From positions 47,229 to 72,475 of the forward strand of contig NZ_DJFS01000006.1 in assembly GCF_002432125.1 (NCBI RefSeq): a stretch of DNA of 25,247 nucleotides. The letters are read 5' to 3'. Positions 8,701 to 15,438 of the stretch are shown here, piece by piece (position 1 is the first letter of the stretch; every line of letters begins with the position of its first letter). The stretch is from Brevundimonas sp. UBA5866 (lineage in GTDB: Bacteria; Pseudomonadota; Alphaproteobacteria; Caulobacterales; Caulobacteraceae). The notes beneath the pieces were generated by a model, which was not told the origin of the DNA, did no database searches, and saw only the letters and a list, made by a program, of their open reading frames with translations. Position numbers and translations under genes: made by a program.

Positions 8701-10723
8701 GACCGAGGAGGTCCAGACGCCACCCAGCGTCGGCATGGCGACCACGGGCGGTCTTCTGGGCGTGCTCGATGGCAATCTGCTGGGCATCATCCGTCTGGAT
8801 ACCCAGCAGTTCTTCACCGCCTCCGACATCAATAACGATATCGTCTCGGTGCAGCTTTCCAGCCGCTCTCTGCTGGGTATCGGTGGCTTCAATTACAATG
8901 CCGCGCTTGCTGCGGAACTGGGCATCAATGTTGCTGTCAGTCCGTGGCAATCGGCCGGTTTCGGTGTGCTGTTCGGCAATGTCGGCATTACGCTCACCGC
9001 GGTTGGCGGCGGCACTATCGATAACTGGAAGCTGAACGAGTTCCTGGGCAGCGTGACCTTTGGCAACGGCGTACTGGATGCCAGCGTGCTGGAGTTCATC
9101 TCCATGTCCGCAACCGATCAGGCAGGCAATACAACGCCGCTGGCGAATGTCTCCCTGGCACAGCTGGGTGTGGGCAAGGGCCTGCTCGAAGCCATGCTGC
9201 CGGATGTCACCCAGTATGGCAGCAGCGGGGACAATGTCCTCAATGGCAATGACAATGTCAGCGGGGAACGTCTGAACAACCGTCTGTACGGCTTTGACGG
9301 CGACGACATCCTGAACGGCAACCTTGGCAATGACCTGCTGCGTGGCGGGGCCGGCAACGACATCCTCAACGGCGGCGACGGCAATGATGTGCTGATCGGC
9401 GGCTCGGGCGTGGATATCATGAACGGTGGTGCGGGTTCGGACGTGTTCAGGTTCGAGCGCGGCGATGCCTTCGGTATCGCTTCGACCAGCCGTGACATCA
9501 TCGAGGACTTCAGCAATGCCTCGCTGTCGCAGGGCGGCGATGTCCTTGACCTGTCCTCGCTCCTCATCGGCGAGGGCCGCATCGGCCGCAGCGCCGGTAA
9601 TCTGGCTAACTATCTGCACTTCGAGGCGACCGCAGAAGGGACTGTTGTCCACATTTCTACTGTAGGTGCCTTTGCGGGCGGCTACAGCGCCAACAACCAG
9701 ATCGCAACCGACCACAGGATCCTGCTGAAGGGTGTGGATCTGACGGCGGGCTTCTCCAGCGATATTGCGGTCATCAATGACCTGCTGGCCCGCAACAAGC
9801 TGGTGGTCGATACCTTCAAATCGTCCAACAGTGCCGGATTCGGCGATCTTCAGATCATCGGCAACGCCGTGGACGGTGACGGAGATGGCGGCACCTCGCA
9901 GGTGGTCATCGATGACAGCCAGCTGACCAGTGGGGCAGGCAATAGCGCGCCATTTGTCGGAGCGGATGCTAACAGCTGGATCATCTCCGGTGGTGTGATC
10001 GGTTACAGCCTCAGCGGGCAGGACCTGCTGGTGGCGGATGCCGACAACAACCTGGCCAAGGTGGCCGTGAACTACACCCCCTTGCTGGCGGCGAACCTGA
10101 CGCCGCTCGGGTTTGCCTATGATCAAAGCCTGGCCACCCTGTACGGCTACAATGTCGAACTGGTCGCAAACGAGGGCTTCTTGGGTGTGATCGCTCCCAG
10201 TGCCCGCATCGTGATCACCTCGGCCAGTGGGGATCCGCTCGATAACGAGGAAATCAACGCCTTCCTCGCGACGGTCCGTCTGGTTGACCAGCAGGGCGGT
10301 GTACTGTCCAGCAGTCTGCTGTCGGGCAATCTGTTCGCCAATCTGAGCCTGTATGCAGAGGATGTGTTCGGCCAATCGTCCGAGGCCAGCCTCGGTTCGT
10401 TCCTGAACATCAATGCCCTCAACAGTATCAACAAGCCGCTGGTGGGTGGTTCGACCGGATTCGGTGGCCAGAGCTTCTATGAAGAGCTGGTAGCCCTGCC
10501 ATTCGAAGATGCGATCCGTTTCGATGAGGACCAGGATCCGCTGGATCCGAAGTCCATCGATCAATGGCTTGAGGGCGATGATCTGATCATCGGCGGCATG
10601 CAGTCCGATGTGCTGGATGTGGTCGGCACAGCCTTCGACAAGGCCTTTACCCTGTCGGATGGTGTGGCGTCATTCGTCCCGCCGCTGCCGCAGGATGACC
10701 TGCACGAGCAGAGCGTCATCTGA
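5777..10723 (+). CDS. Large BapA/LapA-type RTX adhesin secreted by a type I system
   Basis: A 1648-residue surface protein with no Sec signal. Residues 1 to about 130 look like the BapA prefix domain, followed by a Gly/Ala-rich hydrophobic patch (about 137-156). Three tandem Ig-like repeats of exactly 85 residues follow (174-258, 259-343, 344-428), then more Ig- or VCBS-like domains to about 1010. A domain of about 80 residues (1017-1095) precedes the RTX calcium-binding nonapeptides (1172-1224, pattern G-G-x-G-N-D-x-L-x) and a type I secretion-associated domain (about 1225-1330). Unlike most such proteins the chain goes on for about 320 residues, including a second copy of the 80-residue domain (1421-1502) and an acidic tail. 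The start has GGAG seven bases upstream. TolC, ABC and HlyD genes follow directly. The likely role is biofilm or surface attachment; the receptor is unknown. Confidence 0.88.
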   Translation: MPNATTTHYALLAKLVPPGLSASASPAINANGLIDAAGAERIFLREYAGNVSGMLRQGADLLVFGPNGEVLTIQNFYEGAAPKKLLLLDGNGGMVVMETTATSDGPMALYSTPSNEPIPFDTLTDGEGADAFVAGSGAAMLFGAAMVGGLAAAFSSSGGSPSFPDEPPPPNIPIDTTLLAPPIGLQFSADGSILTGRAAAGSTINVRNTQGVVIGTAVTGADGTFSVTLSPPLQNGERVSVTATDAANNTSSPSVAFAPDITPPAAATDVSVSADGTTVTGKGEPDARVTIKDADGNTIGEGVVGEDGNFSVTLNPAQTNGQTISVVLSDAANNSSPPTPATAPDITAPDAPTDLAVNADGTVLTGRGEAGATVTVRDADGNAVGQGTVAADGTFSVPLSPAQTDGRVLSATQTDAANNTSAPASVRAPDPNDTTHPGDNGEVPVLAIPEAEGGVTDQEAADGIQVRVTLTSGTQAGDTVILTIAGGAVTRYTLTAADIAAGTVEITIPAGSSGSYSVTAIISDGRGNDTNPSAPVSYSILPPGVTTAVSVDAIATDDVVNIVESQSNVTITGQVAGQFAAGDVVQITIGAAVISGTVGADGRFAVSVPGSLLTGGTVSVLVKATTADGVKDFTASRDYTADLQAPQTPTLTVPAAADGVVSDTELAAGLTAEVGLPADSVAGEKVIVTLSIGGSSTVFEHVITAADITAGKVVFALGTTLADGNYRIEARIVDPAGNSSAPSAPVLFEIDAVQLDAGTSNTGVSEADPAVVGTGTVNLTDVTGSATFALSGPSSVFTSKGEPIIWTVDANGVLEGKAGGRLVITASIAADGSYQVRILDGIDHAAGSDSLVIPLTVTATDQAGSASGAINVTVTDGAPVMAGAATLTPVAPGVSVGTLVTSMGLDGGYMQSIQVDGMTFTSNAAGQVTASGTSSTVLSYSISGSVITLTTIRGETVEIDARTGNYKVAVTGVGATEEVQTPPSVGMATTGGLLGVLDGNLLGIIRLDTQQFFTASDINNDIVSVQLSSRSLLGIGGFNYNAALAAELGINVAVSPWQSAGFGVLFGNVGITLTAVGGGTIDNWKLNEFLGSVTFGNGVLDASVLEFISMSATDQAGNTTPLANVSLAQLGVGKGLLEAMLPDVTQYGSSGDNVLNGNDNVSGERLNNRLYGFDGDDILNGNLGNDLLRGGAGNDILNGGDGNDVLIGGSGVDIMNGGAGSDVFRFERGDAFGIASTSRDIIEDFSNASLSQGGDVLDLSSLLIGEGRIGRSAGNLANYLHFEATAEGTVVHISTVGAFAGGYSANNQIATDHRILLKGVDLTAGFSSDIAVINDLLARNKLVVDTFKSSNSAGFGDLQIIGNAVDGDGDGGTSQVVIDDSQLTSGAGNSAPFVGADANSWIISGGVIGYSLSGQDLLVADADNNLAKVAVNYTPLLAANLTPLGFAYDQSLATLYGYNVELVANEGFLGVIAPSARIVITSASGDPLDNEEINAFLATVRLVDQQGGVLSSSLLSGNLFANLSLYAEDVFGQSSEASLGSFLNINALNSINKPLVGGSTGFGGQSFYEELVALPFEDAIRFDEDQDPLDPKSIDQWLEGDDLIIGGMQSDVLDVVGTAFDKAFTLSDGVASFVPPLPQDDLHEQSVI
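6296..7060 (+). repeat. Three tandem 255-bp repeats encoding Ig-like domains
   Basis: The boundaries are set by the recurring P-D-I-T-x-P or A-P-D-P junction at residues 259, 344 and 429, giving units 6296-6550, 6551-6805 and 6806-7060. Each unit has A-D-G-x-x-x-x-G early, a D-G-T/N-F-S-V core, and D-A-A-N-N near its end. The DNA copies have diverged, so recent expansion is unlikely. Confidence 0.8.
9290..9449 (+). repeat. RTX nonapeptide-coding repeats
   Basis: About six consecutive 27-base units encode G-x-x-G-N/D-D-x-L-x peptides (residues 1172-1224) that form a calcium-binding parallel beta roll in RTX proteins. They lie in the third quarter of the protein, not at its C-terminus. Confidence 0.85.
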
Positions 10724-10736
10724 CGCCATGCTGCCA

Positions 10737-10771
10737 CCCTGTCCGGTCCCCCGAAAGGTGACCGGACAGGG
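10737..10771 (+). terminator. Hairpin between the adhesin gene and the secretion genes
   Basis: CCCTGTCCGGT (10737-10747) and ACCGGACAGGG (10761-10771) form a perfect 11-bp stem with a 13-base loop, 13 bases after the adhesin stop. No T-run follows, so it may be a weak or partial terminator, or a 3' stabiliser of the adhesin message, rather than a full stop. Confidence 0.55.
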
Positions 10772-10821
10772 CAGTGCCGCAAGCTTGACTACTCATTTAC
10801 AGATTACAGCGTTATTTAAAG

Positions 10822-10834
10822 GACTCACTGAGTC
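10822..10834. promoter_or_regulatory. Palindrome upstream of the tolC-like gene
   Basis: GACTCA-C-TGAGTC is a perfect 13-bp dyad 26 bases before the start of the TolC-like gene. Its size suits a dimeric HTH protein; the LuxR-type regulator at the end of the operon is one candidate. No direct evidence of binding. Confidence 0.3.
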
Positions 10835-10860
10835 GTTCAATCCTGCGTGGGGGCGTAAAG

Positions 10861-12141
10861 GTGCAAGCATTCCGGTTGATGCAAACGGCGATGGGGCTGG
10901 CTTTGGCCCTGACGGTCCTGAACGGAAACTCTGCCGCTGTGGCACTGGAACCCGGAGGCGAGGCGGAAATGGCCGCCGCAGTACGCGAGGCCCTGAGGCG
11001 GGATCCCGAAGTCCGCGCCACTCTGGCCGAGGTCGAGGTCGCCAATGTTCAGGGCGATATAGCGCGCAACGGATATCTTCCGGCTCTGAATGCCTCTGCG
11101 GGGCCGGAGTCATCGGGCATCGGCTATGACGTCAGCCTTTCCCAAACGGTCTACGACTGGGGGCAGGTTCGATCTACGGTCCAGCGGGCCGATGCGCTTT
11201 CGGCTCTGGAGCGCGCCAACTATCAGGTCAAACGCGACGATGTGGCCCTGGAGGTGGTCGAGCTGTGGCTCGATATCGCACAGGGTCGTGCGCAACTGGA
11301 TCTGACGCGTGGGCACATCGATCGTCTTTCGCGGCTACAGTCCATGGCGCAGGAGCGCGTAGAAGGCCGGTTCTCCGATCAGGCCGAACTGGGACGGGCC
11401 AATCTGGCGCTGTCCACTGCACAGGCCAACCGTGCCCGTTTGAATGGCGATCTGTCCGAAGCGGAAAGCGCTTTCGAAGTCTTGGTGGGCTATCCGGCCT
11501 CGCGGGTGCTCGTACCCGACCAGCCGGCTTTTATGGCTGCCCTTGCGACCGAGCCCCAGTTGGAAGCGGCCATTACCGCATCGCCTCTGTACAAGCGGGC
11601 CGTCCATAACGCCGAGGCGGCGGATGCAGCCTATCGCGAATCCCGCGCCGCGGCCTATCCCCGGCTGGTTGTCGAAGGTTCGGTGCACAAGCGCGAGATC
11701 GGAGGGCGGCTGATCGATGATACCTCCATCGGCCTGCGTCTGCGTCTCTCGACCCAGCAGGGCTTCTCGGCCTTCCAGCGTCCGCGTCTGGAACAGGCCC
11801 GCCGCGACGCGGCCCAGTTGGGAACCGACACGGTGGCCCGCGAGGTCAAACGCAAGGTGCTGTCGCTTCAGGTGACGGACCGTGCCCTTGAAAGCCGCAT
11901 CAATGCCCTGGCCGATCAGGTGAGCCAATCCGATGGTGTGCGTGCCACCTATGCGGAACAGTTTGTCGTCGGCCGGCGCGACATTCAGGACCTCGTGCTG
12001 ATGGAGAACGAATATTACGAGGCCGAACGCCAGATTATCGAGTTGACCATCGAGCGGCTGCGGACCCAGTACAGGGCGGCGGCGCAACTGGGCCTTCTGG
12101 CCGAGGCCTTCGCACCGACAAGGGAGATGGCCAGCCGATGA
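10861..12141 (+). CDS. TolC-family outer membrane channel of the type I system
   Basis: A 426-residue outer membrane efflux protein. Residues 1 to about 28 are a Sec signal peptide with an Ala-rich core, ending at A-A-V-A. The mature part has two related helical halves, as in the TolC fold: an early A-L-R-R-D-P-E-V-R segment, S-Q-T-V-Y-D-W-G-Q in the first strand region, and long amphipathic helices rich in Ala, Arg, Glu and Gln. TolC homotrimers form the outer membrane exit duct for type I substrates, here presumably the adhesin encoded just upstream. The start used is GTG 10861, with a G-rich site 8 bases before; ATG 10879 is a possible alternative that would shorten the signal peptide. The stop overlaps the next start as ATGA. 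Confidence 0.88.
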   Translation: MQAFRLMQTAMGLALALTVLNGNSAAVALEPGGEAEMAAAVREALRRDPEVRATLAEVEVANVQGDIARNGYLPALNASAGPESSGIGYDVSLSQTVYDWGQVRSTVQRADALSALERANYQVKRDDVALEVVELWLDIAQGRAQLDLTRGHIDRLSRLQSMAQERVEGRFSDQAELGRANLALSTAQANRARLNGDLSEAESAFEVLVGYPASRVLVPDQPAFMAALATEPQLEAAITASPLYKRAVHNAEAADAAYRESRAAAYPRLVVEGSVHKREIGGRLIDDTSIGLRLRLSTQQGFSAFQRPRLEQARRDAAQLGTDTVAREVKRKVLSLQVTDRALESRINALADQVSQSDGVRATYAEQFVVGRRDIQDLVLMENEYYEAERQIIELTIERLRTQYRAAAQLGLLAEAFAPTREMASR

Positions 12142-14255
12142 CCCGCCCTCTTCCCCCGGAGGTTGATCCCATAAGAGAAGGCCTTGCCCTTCTGGCTGCC
12201 GAGCTGGGATGTCAGACAACGGCGGCTATGTTGGGCGATGGCCTTCCGCTGGAAGACGGTCGTTTGCCGCTGGACCAGATCCGCAGGGCCATGCGCCGCG
12301 CCGGATTGTCAGCCCGCGTTGTCCCTCTGGCGCTGGATGATGTGCCGGACGATCTGTACCCCACACTGGTGTTGCTCAAGAATGGGCGCACCCTCGTGTT
12401 TGCAGGGCGTGAAGGCGATAACGCCATTGTCCTCAGCCCCTTTACCGACGGTGGTGCGCATCTGGTCAGCATGGAGCGTCTGCGCTCCGCCTATACCGGT
12501 CAGATGGTGTTCGCCCGTCCGGTGTACCGCAGCGATGACCGTGCAGGCGCCTATGCCAAGCCCCAGAAGCGTCACTGGCTGCGGGGCACGGTGGCCGCGG
12601 CATGGCCCAGTTTCATCGAGGTCGGGACCGCGGCCATTTTTGCCAACCTGTTGGCTGTGGGCACATCCCTGTTTGCCATGCAGGTCTATGACCGCGTGGT
12701 GCCGACCTCAAACTTTCCGACATTGTGGGTGCTGGCGTCCGGGGTGGTAATCGCCATTCTGCTGGAGTTGCTGTTGCGCCAGCTGCGCTCGCATCTGCTG
12801 GAGGCGACCGGAAAATCCCTGGACCTGAAACTGTCATCGCGGCTGTTCGAACAGGTGATGGCGGTCAGGCTGGCGGCCAAGCCGGGCTCTACCGGCGCAT
12901 TCGTCAGTCAGGTCAAGGAATTCGAGGGCGTCCGTGAATTCTTCACCGCATCCACCGTGGCCGCCGTCAGTGATGCGCCCTTCATCCTGCTGTTCATCGG
13001 TGTGATTGCCATTCTGGGCGGACCCGTGGCCTTTGCCCCGATAGCGGCGGTCTTGCTGATGATCATTCCGGCCTGGTTGATGCAGTCCAGAATGGCGTCC
13101 CTGTCCCGCGAGAACCTGCGCGAAGGCGCGGTGAAGCACGGGCTGTTGCTGGAAACGGTCGAAAATCTCGAAGGCCTGAAGGCGGCCCGCGGCGAAGGAC
13201 GCAATCTGCGGCAGTGGGACATGATGTCGGCGACGCTGGCCGATACGGGTCTGAAGACCCGCAACCTGTCCACCGCCCTGACGGCCATCGGCTCCAGTGT
13301 CCAGCAACTCGCCTATGTCGGGGCCGTGGTGATCGGGGTGTACCAGATTTCGGCGGGCCATATGACGATGGGGGCTCTGGTGGCCTGTTCCCTGCTGGTG
13401 TCGCGAGCCATTTCGCCGACCAACCAGTTCGTCGGCATCATGTCGCGCTGGCAGTATATCAAGGTTGCCCTGGAAGGGCTGGACCACTTGATGGAGGCGC
13501 CGGTCGAACGCCCCGAAGACCGCAGCTTTACTCGCAAGACCGATCTGAAGGGCCACTTCAAACTTGAAGGCGTCGAAGTCCGCTTCGACCCCGAGGCCGC
13601 GCCCGTCCTGAATGTACAGCGTCTGGAAATCCTGCCCGGAGAGCGTGTGGCCCTGATCGGCGGGAACGGGGCGGGAAAATCGACCCTGCTGCGGGCCCTG
13701 TCAGGGCTGGGTGATATTACCTCGGGCCGTCTGCTTCTGGACGAGATCAGCCTGAGCCAGATCGATCCGGCGGACCGTCGCCATGCGATAGGCTACCTGC
13801 CCCAGGACGCGGCGCTCTTCCACGGATCCTTGCGTGATAACCTGACTCTGGATGGGGGACGTCATACGGACGAGGATCTTTTCGACGCATTGGATGCGGT
13901 GGGGCTGGGGGTCTATGTGCGGGCCCATCCGCATGGGCTGGATCTTCCGCTGGTGGGGCGAACCAGTGTCTCGGGCGGGCAGCGTCAGGCCATCGGTCTG
14001 GCCCGTCTCATTCTTCAGGACCCGCGCATTGTCCTGATGGACGAGCCGACGGCGGCGTTCGACCAGAATAATGAAAACCGTCTGATCGGGTTCATGAAAG
14101 GGTGGCTGGAAGGGCGAACCGCCGTGATCGCGACGCACCGCCGCTCGGTCCTGGCACTGACAGATCGCATGGTGGCCTTGTCCAATGGCCGGATCGTAGG
14201 GTCGGGGCCGGCAATGGGTGGCCCTGTACAGGGCGGGCAGGTCGCCAATGGCTAG
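12138..14255 (+). CDS. Type I secretion ABC exporter, LapB/LssB type
   Basis: A 705-residue inner membrane ABC half-transporter in three parts. Residues 1 to about 130 are a C39-peptidase-like domain of the LapB kind (G-L-P-L-E-D-G motif at about 36-42) without the catalytic Cys and His settings, so it should bind but not cut the substrate. Residues about 155-440 are the membrane domain with six predicted helices. The ATPase domain has Walker A G-G-N-G-A-G-K-S-T (508-516), the Q-loop L-P-Q-D, the signature V-S-G-G-Q (611-615), Walker B ending in D635-E636, and the H-loop H667. It powers export of a substrate through HlyD and TolC partners; the neighbouring adhesin is the evident cargo. It overlaps tolC by 4 bases and the hlyD-like gene by 8. 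Confidence 0.92.
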   Translation: MTRPLPPEVDPIREGLALLAAELGCQTTAAMLGDGLPLEDGRLPLDQIRRAMRRAGLSARVVPLALDDVPDDLYPTLVLLKNGRTLVFAGREGDNAIVLSPFTDGGAHLVSMERLRSAYTGQMVFARPVYRSDDRAGAYAKPQKRHWLRGTVAAAWPSFIEVGTAAIFANLLAVGTSLFAMQVYDRVVPTSNFPTLWVLASGVVIAILLELLLRQLRSHLLEATGKSLDLKLSSRLFEQVMAVRLAAKPGSTGAFVSQVKEFEGVREFFTASTVAAVSDAPFILLFIGVIAILGGPVAFAPIAAVLLMIIPAWLMQSRMASLSRENLREGAVKHGLLLETVENLEGLKAARGEGRNLRQWDMMSATLADTGLKTRNLSTALTAIGSSVQQLAYVGAVVIGVYQISAGHMTMGALVACSLLVSRAISPTNQFVGIMSRWQYIKVALEGLDHLMEAPVERPEDRSFTRKTDLKGHFKLEGVEVRFDPEAAPVLNVQRLEILPGERVALIGGNGAGKSTLLRALSGLGDITSGRLLLDEISLSQIDPADRRHAIGYLPQDAALFHGSLRDNLTLDGGRHTDEDLFDALDAVGLGVYVRAHPHGLDLPLVGRTSVSGGQRQAIGLARLILQDPRIVLMDEPTAAFDQNNENRLIGFMKGWLEGRTAVIATHRRSVLALTDRMVALSNGRIVGSGPAMGGPVQGGQVANG

Positions 14256-15438
14256 TGATCGCACGACGGCCCGACAGCTGCGGCGTGCCCTTTCCGACAC
14301 GCGGGAGGGCGAGGCCCATCCGCTGGCGCGGCCCATATTGTGGACATGCGCCGGTGTGGTGCTGGCCTTCATTCTCTGGGCGTCGTGGGCCACGGTTGAC
14401 GAGGTGGTGCGCGGTGAGGGCAAGATTGTCCCGAACAGCCGCGTTCAGGTGATCCAAAGTCTGGAGGGTGGCATCCTGCGCGACCTGATGGTCCGTGAAG
14501 GCCAGATCGTCGAGGCAGGACAGGTTCTGGCCAAGCTGGACGATACGCGGTTCAACACCGCCGCCGGTGAGACCGAGGCCCAGGTCATGGCCCTGACCGC
14601 CGCTATCGCGCGGCTGGAAGCCGAGGTTCTGGGCAAGACGGACATCCATTTTCCGGCCTCCATTCCCGCCAATGATCCGGTCATCGCTTCCGAGCGGGCT
14701 CTGTTCCGTGCCCGCCGCGAAAACCTGAATGCGACGCTGGCGGCGCTGTCGTCGGAAACGGGCTATGCCCAGCGGCAGTTGTCTCTGGTCACACCCCTGG
14801 CCCAGCGCGGAGTGGTGTCGGAGGTCGAGTCCCTGCGTCTGGGCAAGGACATAGCGGCGCTGACAGGCCGCCAGACCGAGGTCCGCAACACCTATATGCA
14901 GGAGGCCTATTCCGAACTGGCCGCCAAGAAGGCCGAGCTGGCGGCCCAGTCACAAATCCTCAACCAGCGCCGTGACCAGTTGGAGCGCACCGAGCTGACC
15001 GCGCCGGTCAAGGCGCGGGTCAATGACATCATGATCACAACGCGCGGTGGGGTGGTACAGCCCGGCCAGGCGATCATGCAGCTGACGCCGGTCGAGGACC
15101 AACTTCTGGTCGAGGTGAAAATCCTGCCCCGGGACGTGGCCTTCCTGCGCGAGGGCATGCCTGCCCGCGTCAAGATCACGGCCTATGACTATACGATCTA
15201 CGGCGACCTGCCCGGCAATGTGGAGCAGATCAGCGAGGACACGATCGAGGAGGATACACCGCGCGGCAAGGTGGCCTTTTACAGCGTGCTGATACGCACC
15301 GACCGTGCGTGGATCGAAAAGAACGGCCGTCGTCTGCCCATCCGCCCGGGTATGGTGGCGCAAGTCGATGTTGAATCGGGTGAGCGCACCGTTCTGTCCT
15401 ATCTGCTCAAGCCCCTGCTGAAGGCGAGGCTGACGTGA
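14248..15438 (+). CDS. HlyD-family periplasmic adaptor of the type I system
   Basis: A 396-residue membrane fusion protein. A short cytoplasmic N-terminus is followed by one transmembrane helix (about residues 29-49), then D-E-V-V-R-G-E-G-K-I-V-P and the lipoyl-like half motif V-Q-S/I-Q-S-L-E-G-G-I-L (about 68-78), coiled-coil helices, the second lipoyl half and a beta-barrel ending near P-G-M-V-A-Q-V-D-V. This is the canonical HlyD/LapC plan; the adaptor bridges the ABC exporter and TolC. ATG 14248 is chosen because it lies just before the charged N-terminus and after GGGCAGG; an upstream GTG at 14218 would lie deeper in the ABC gene. It overlaps the ABC stop by 8 bases and its own TGA overlaps the next GTG start. 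Confidence 0.92.
   Translation: MASDRTTARQLRRALSDTREGEAHPLARPILWTCAGVVLAFILWASWATVDEVVRGEGKIVPNSRVQVIQSLEGGILRDLMVREGQIVEAGQVLAKLDDTRFNTAAGETEAQVMALTAAIARLEAEVLGKTDIHFPASIPANDPVIASERALFRARRENLNATLAALSSETGYAQRQLSLVTPLAQRGVVSEVESLRLGKDIAALTGRQTEVRNTYMQEAYSELAAKKAELAAQSQILNQRRDQLERTELTAPVKARVNDIMITTRGGVVQPGQAIMQLTPVEDQLLVEVKILPRDVAFLREGMPARVKITAYDYTIYGDLPGNVEQISEDTIEEDTPRGKVAFYSVLIRTDRAWIEKNGRRLPIRPGMVAQVDVESGERTVLSYLLKPLLKARLT

Noticed and set aside
8576..10564. 662-residue open frame opposite the adhesin
   Set aside because: Long only because of codon bias in the adhesin; low complexity and no family motifs.
12834..13556. 240-residue minus-strand frame
   Set aside because: Antisense to the membrane domain of the ABC exporter; no recognisable motif.
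12138..14255. Possible bacteriocin or peptide exporter with active C39 peptidase
   Set aside because: The catalytic Cys and His contexts are absent and the neighbouring cargo is a large RTX adhesin, not a small leader peptide.
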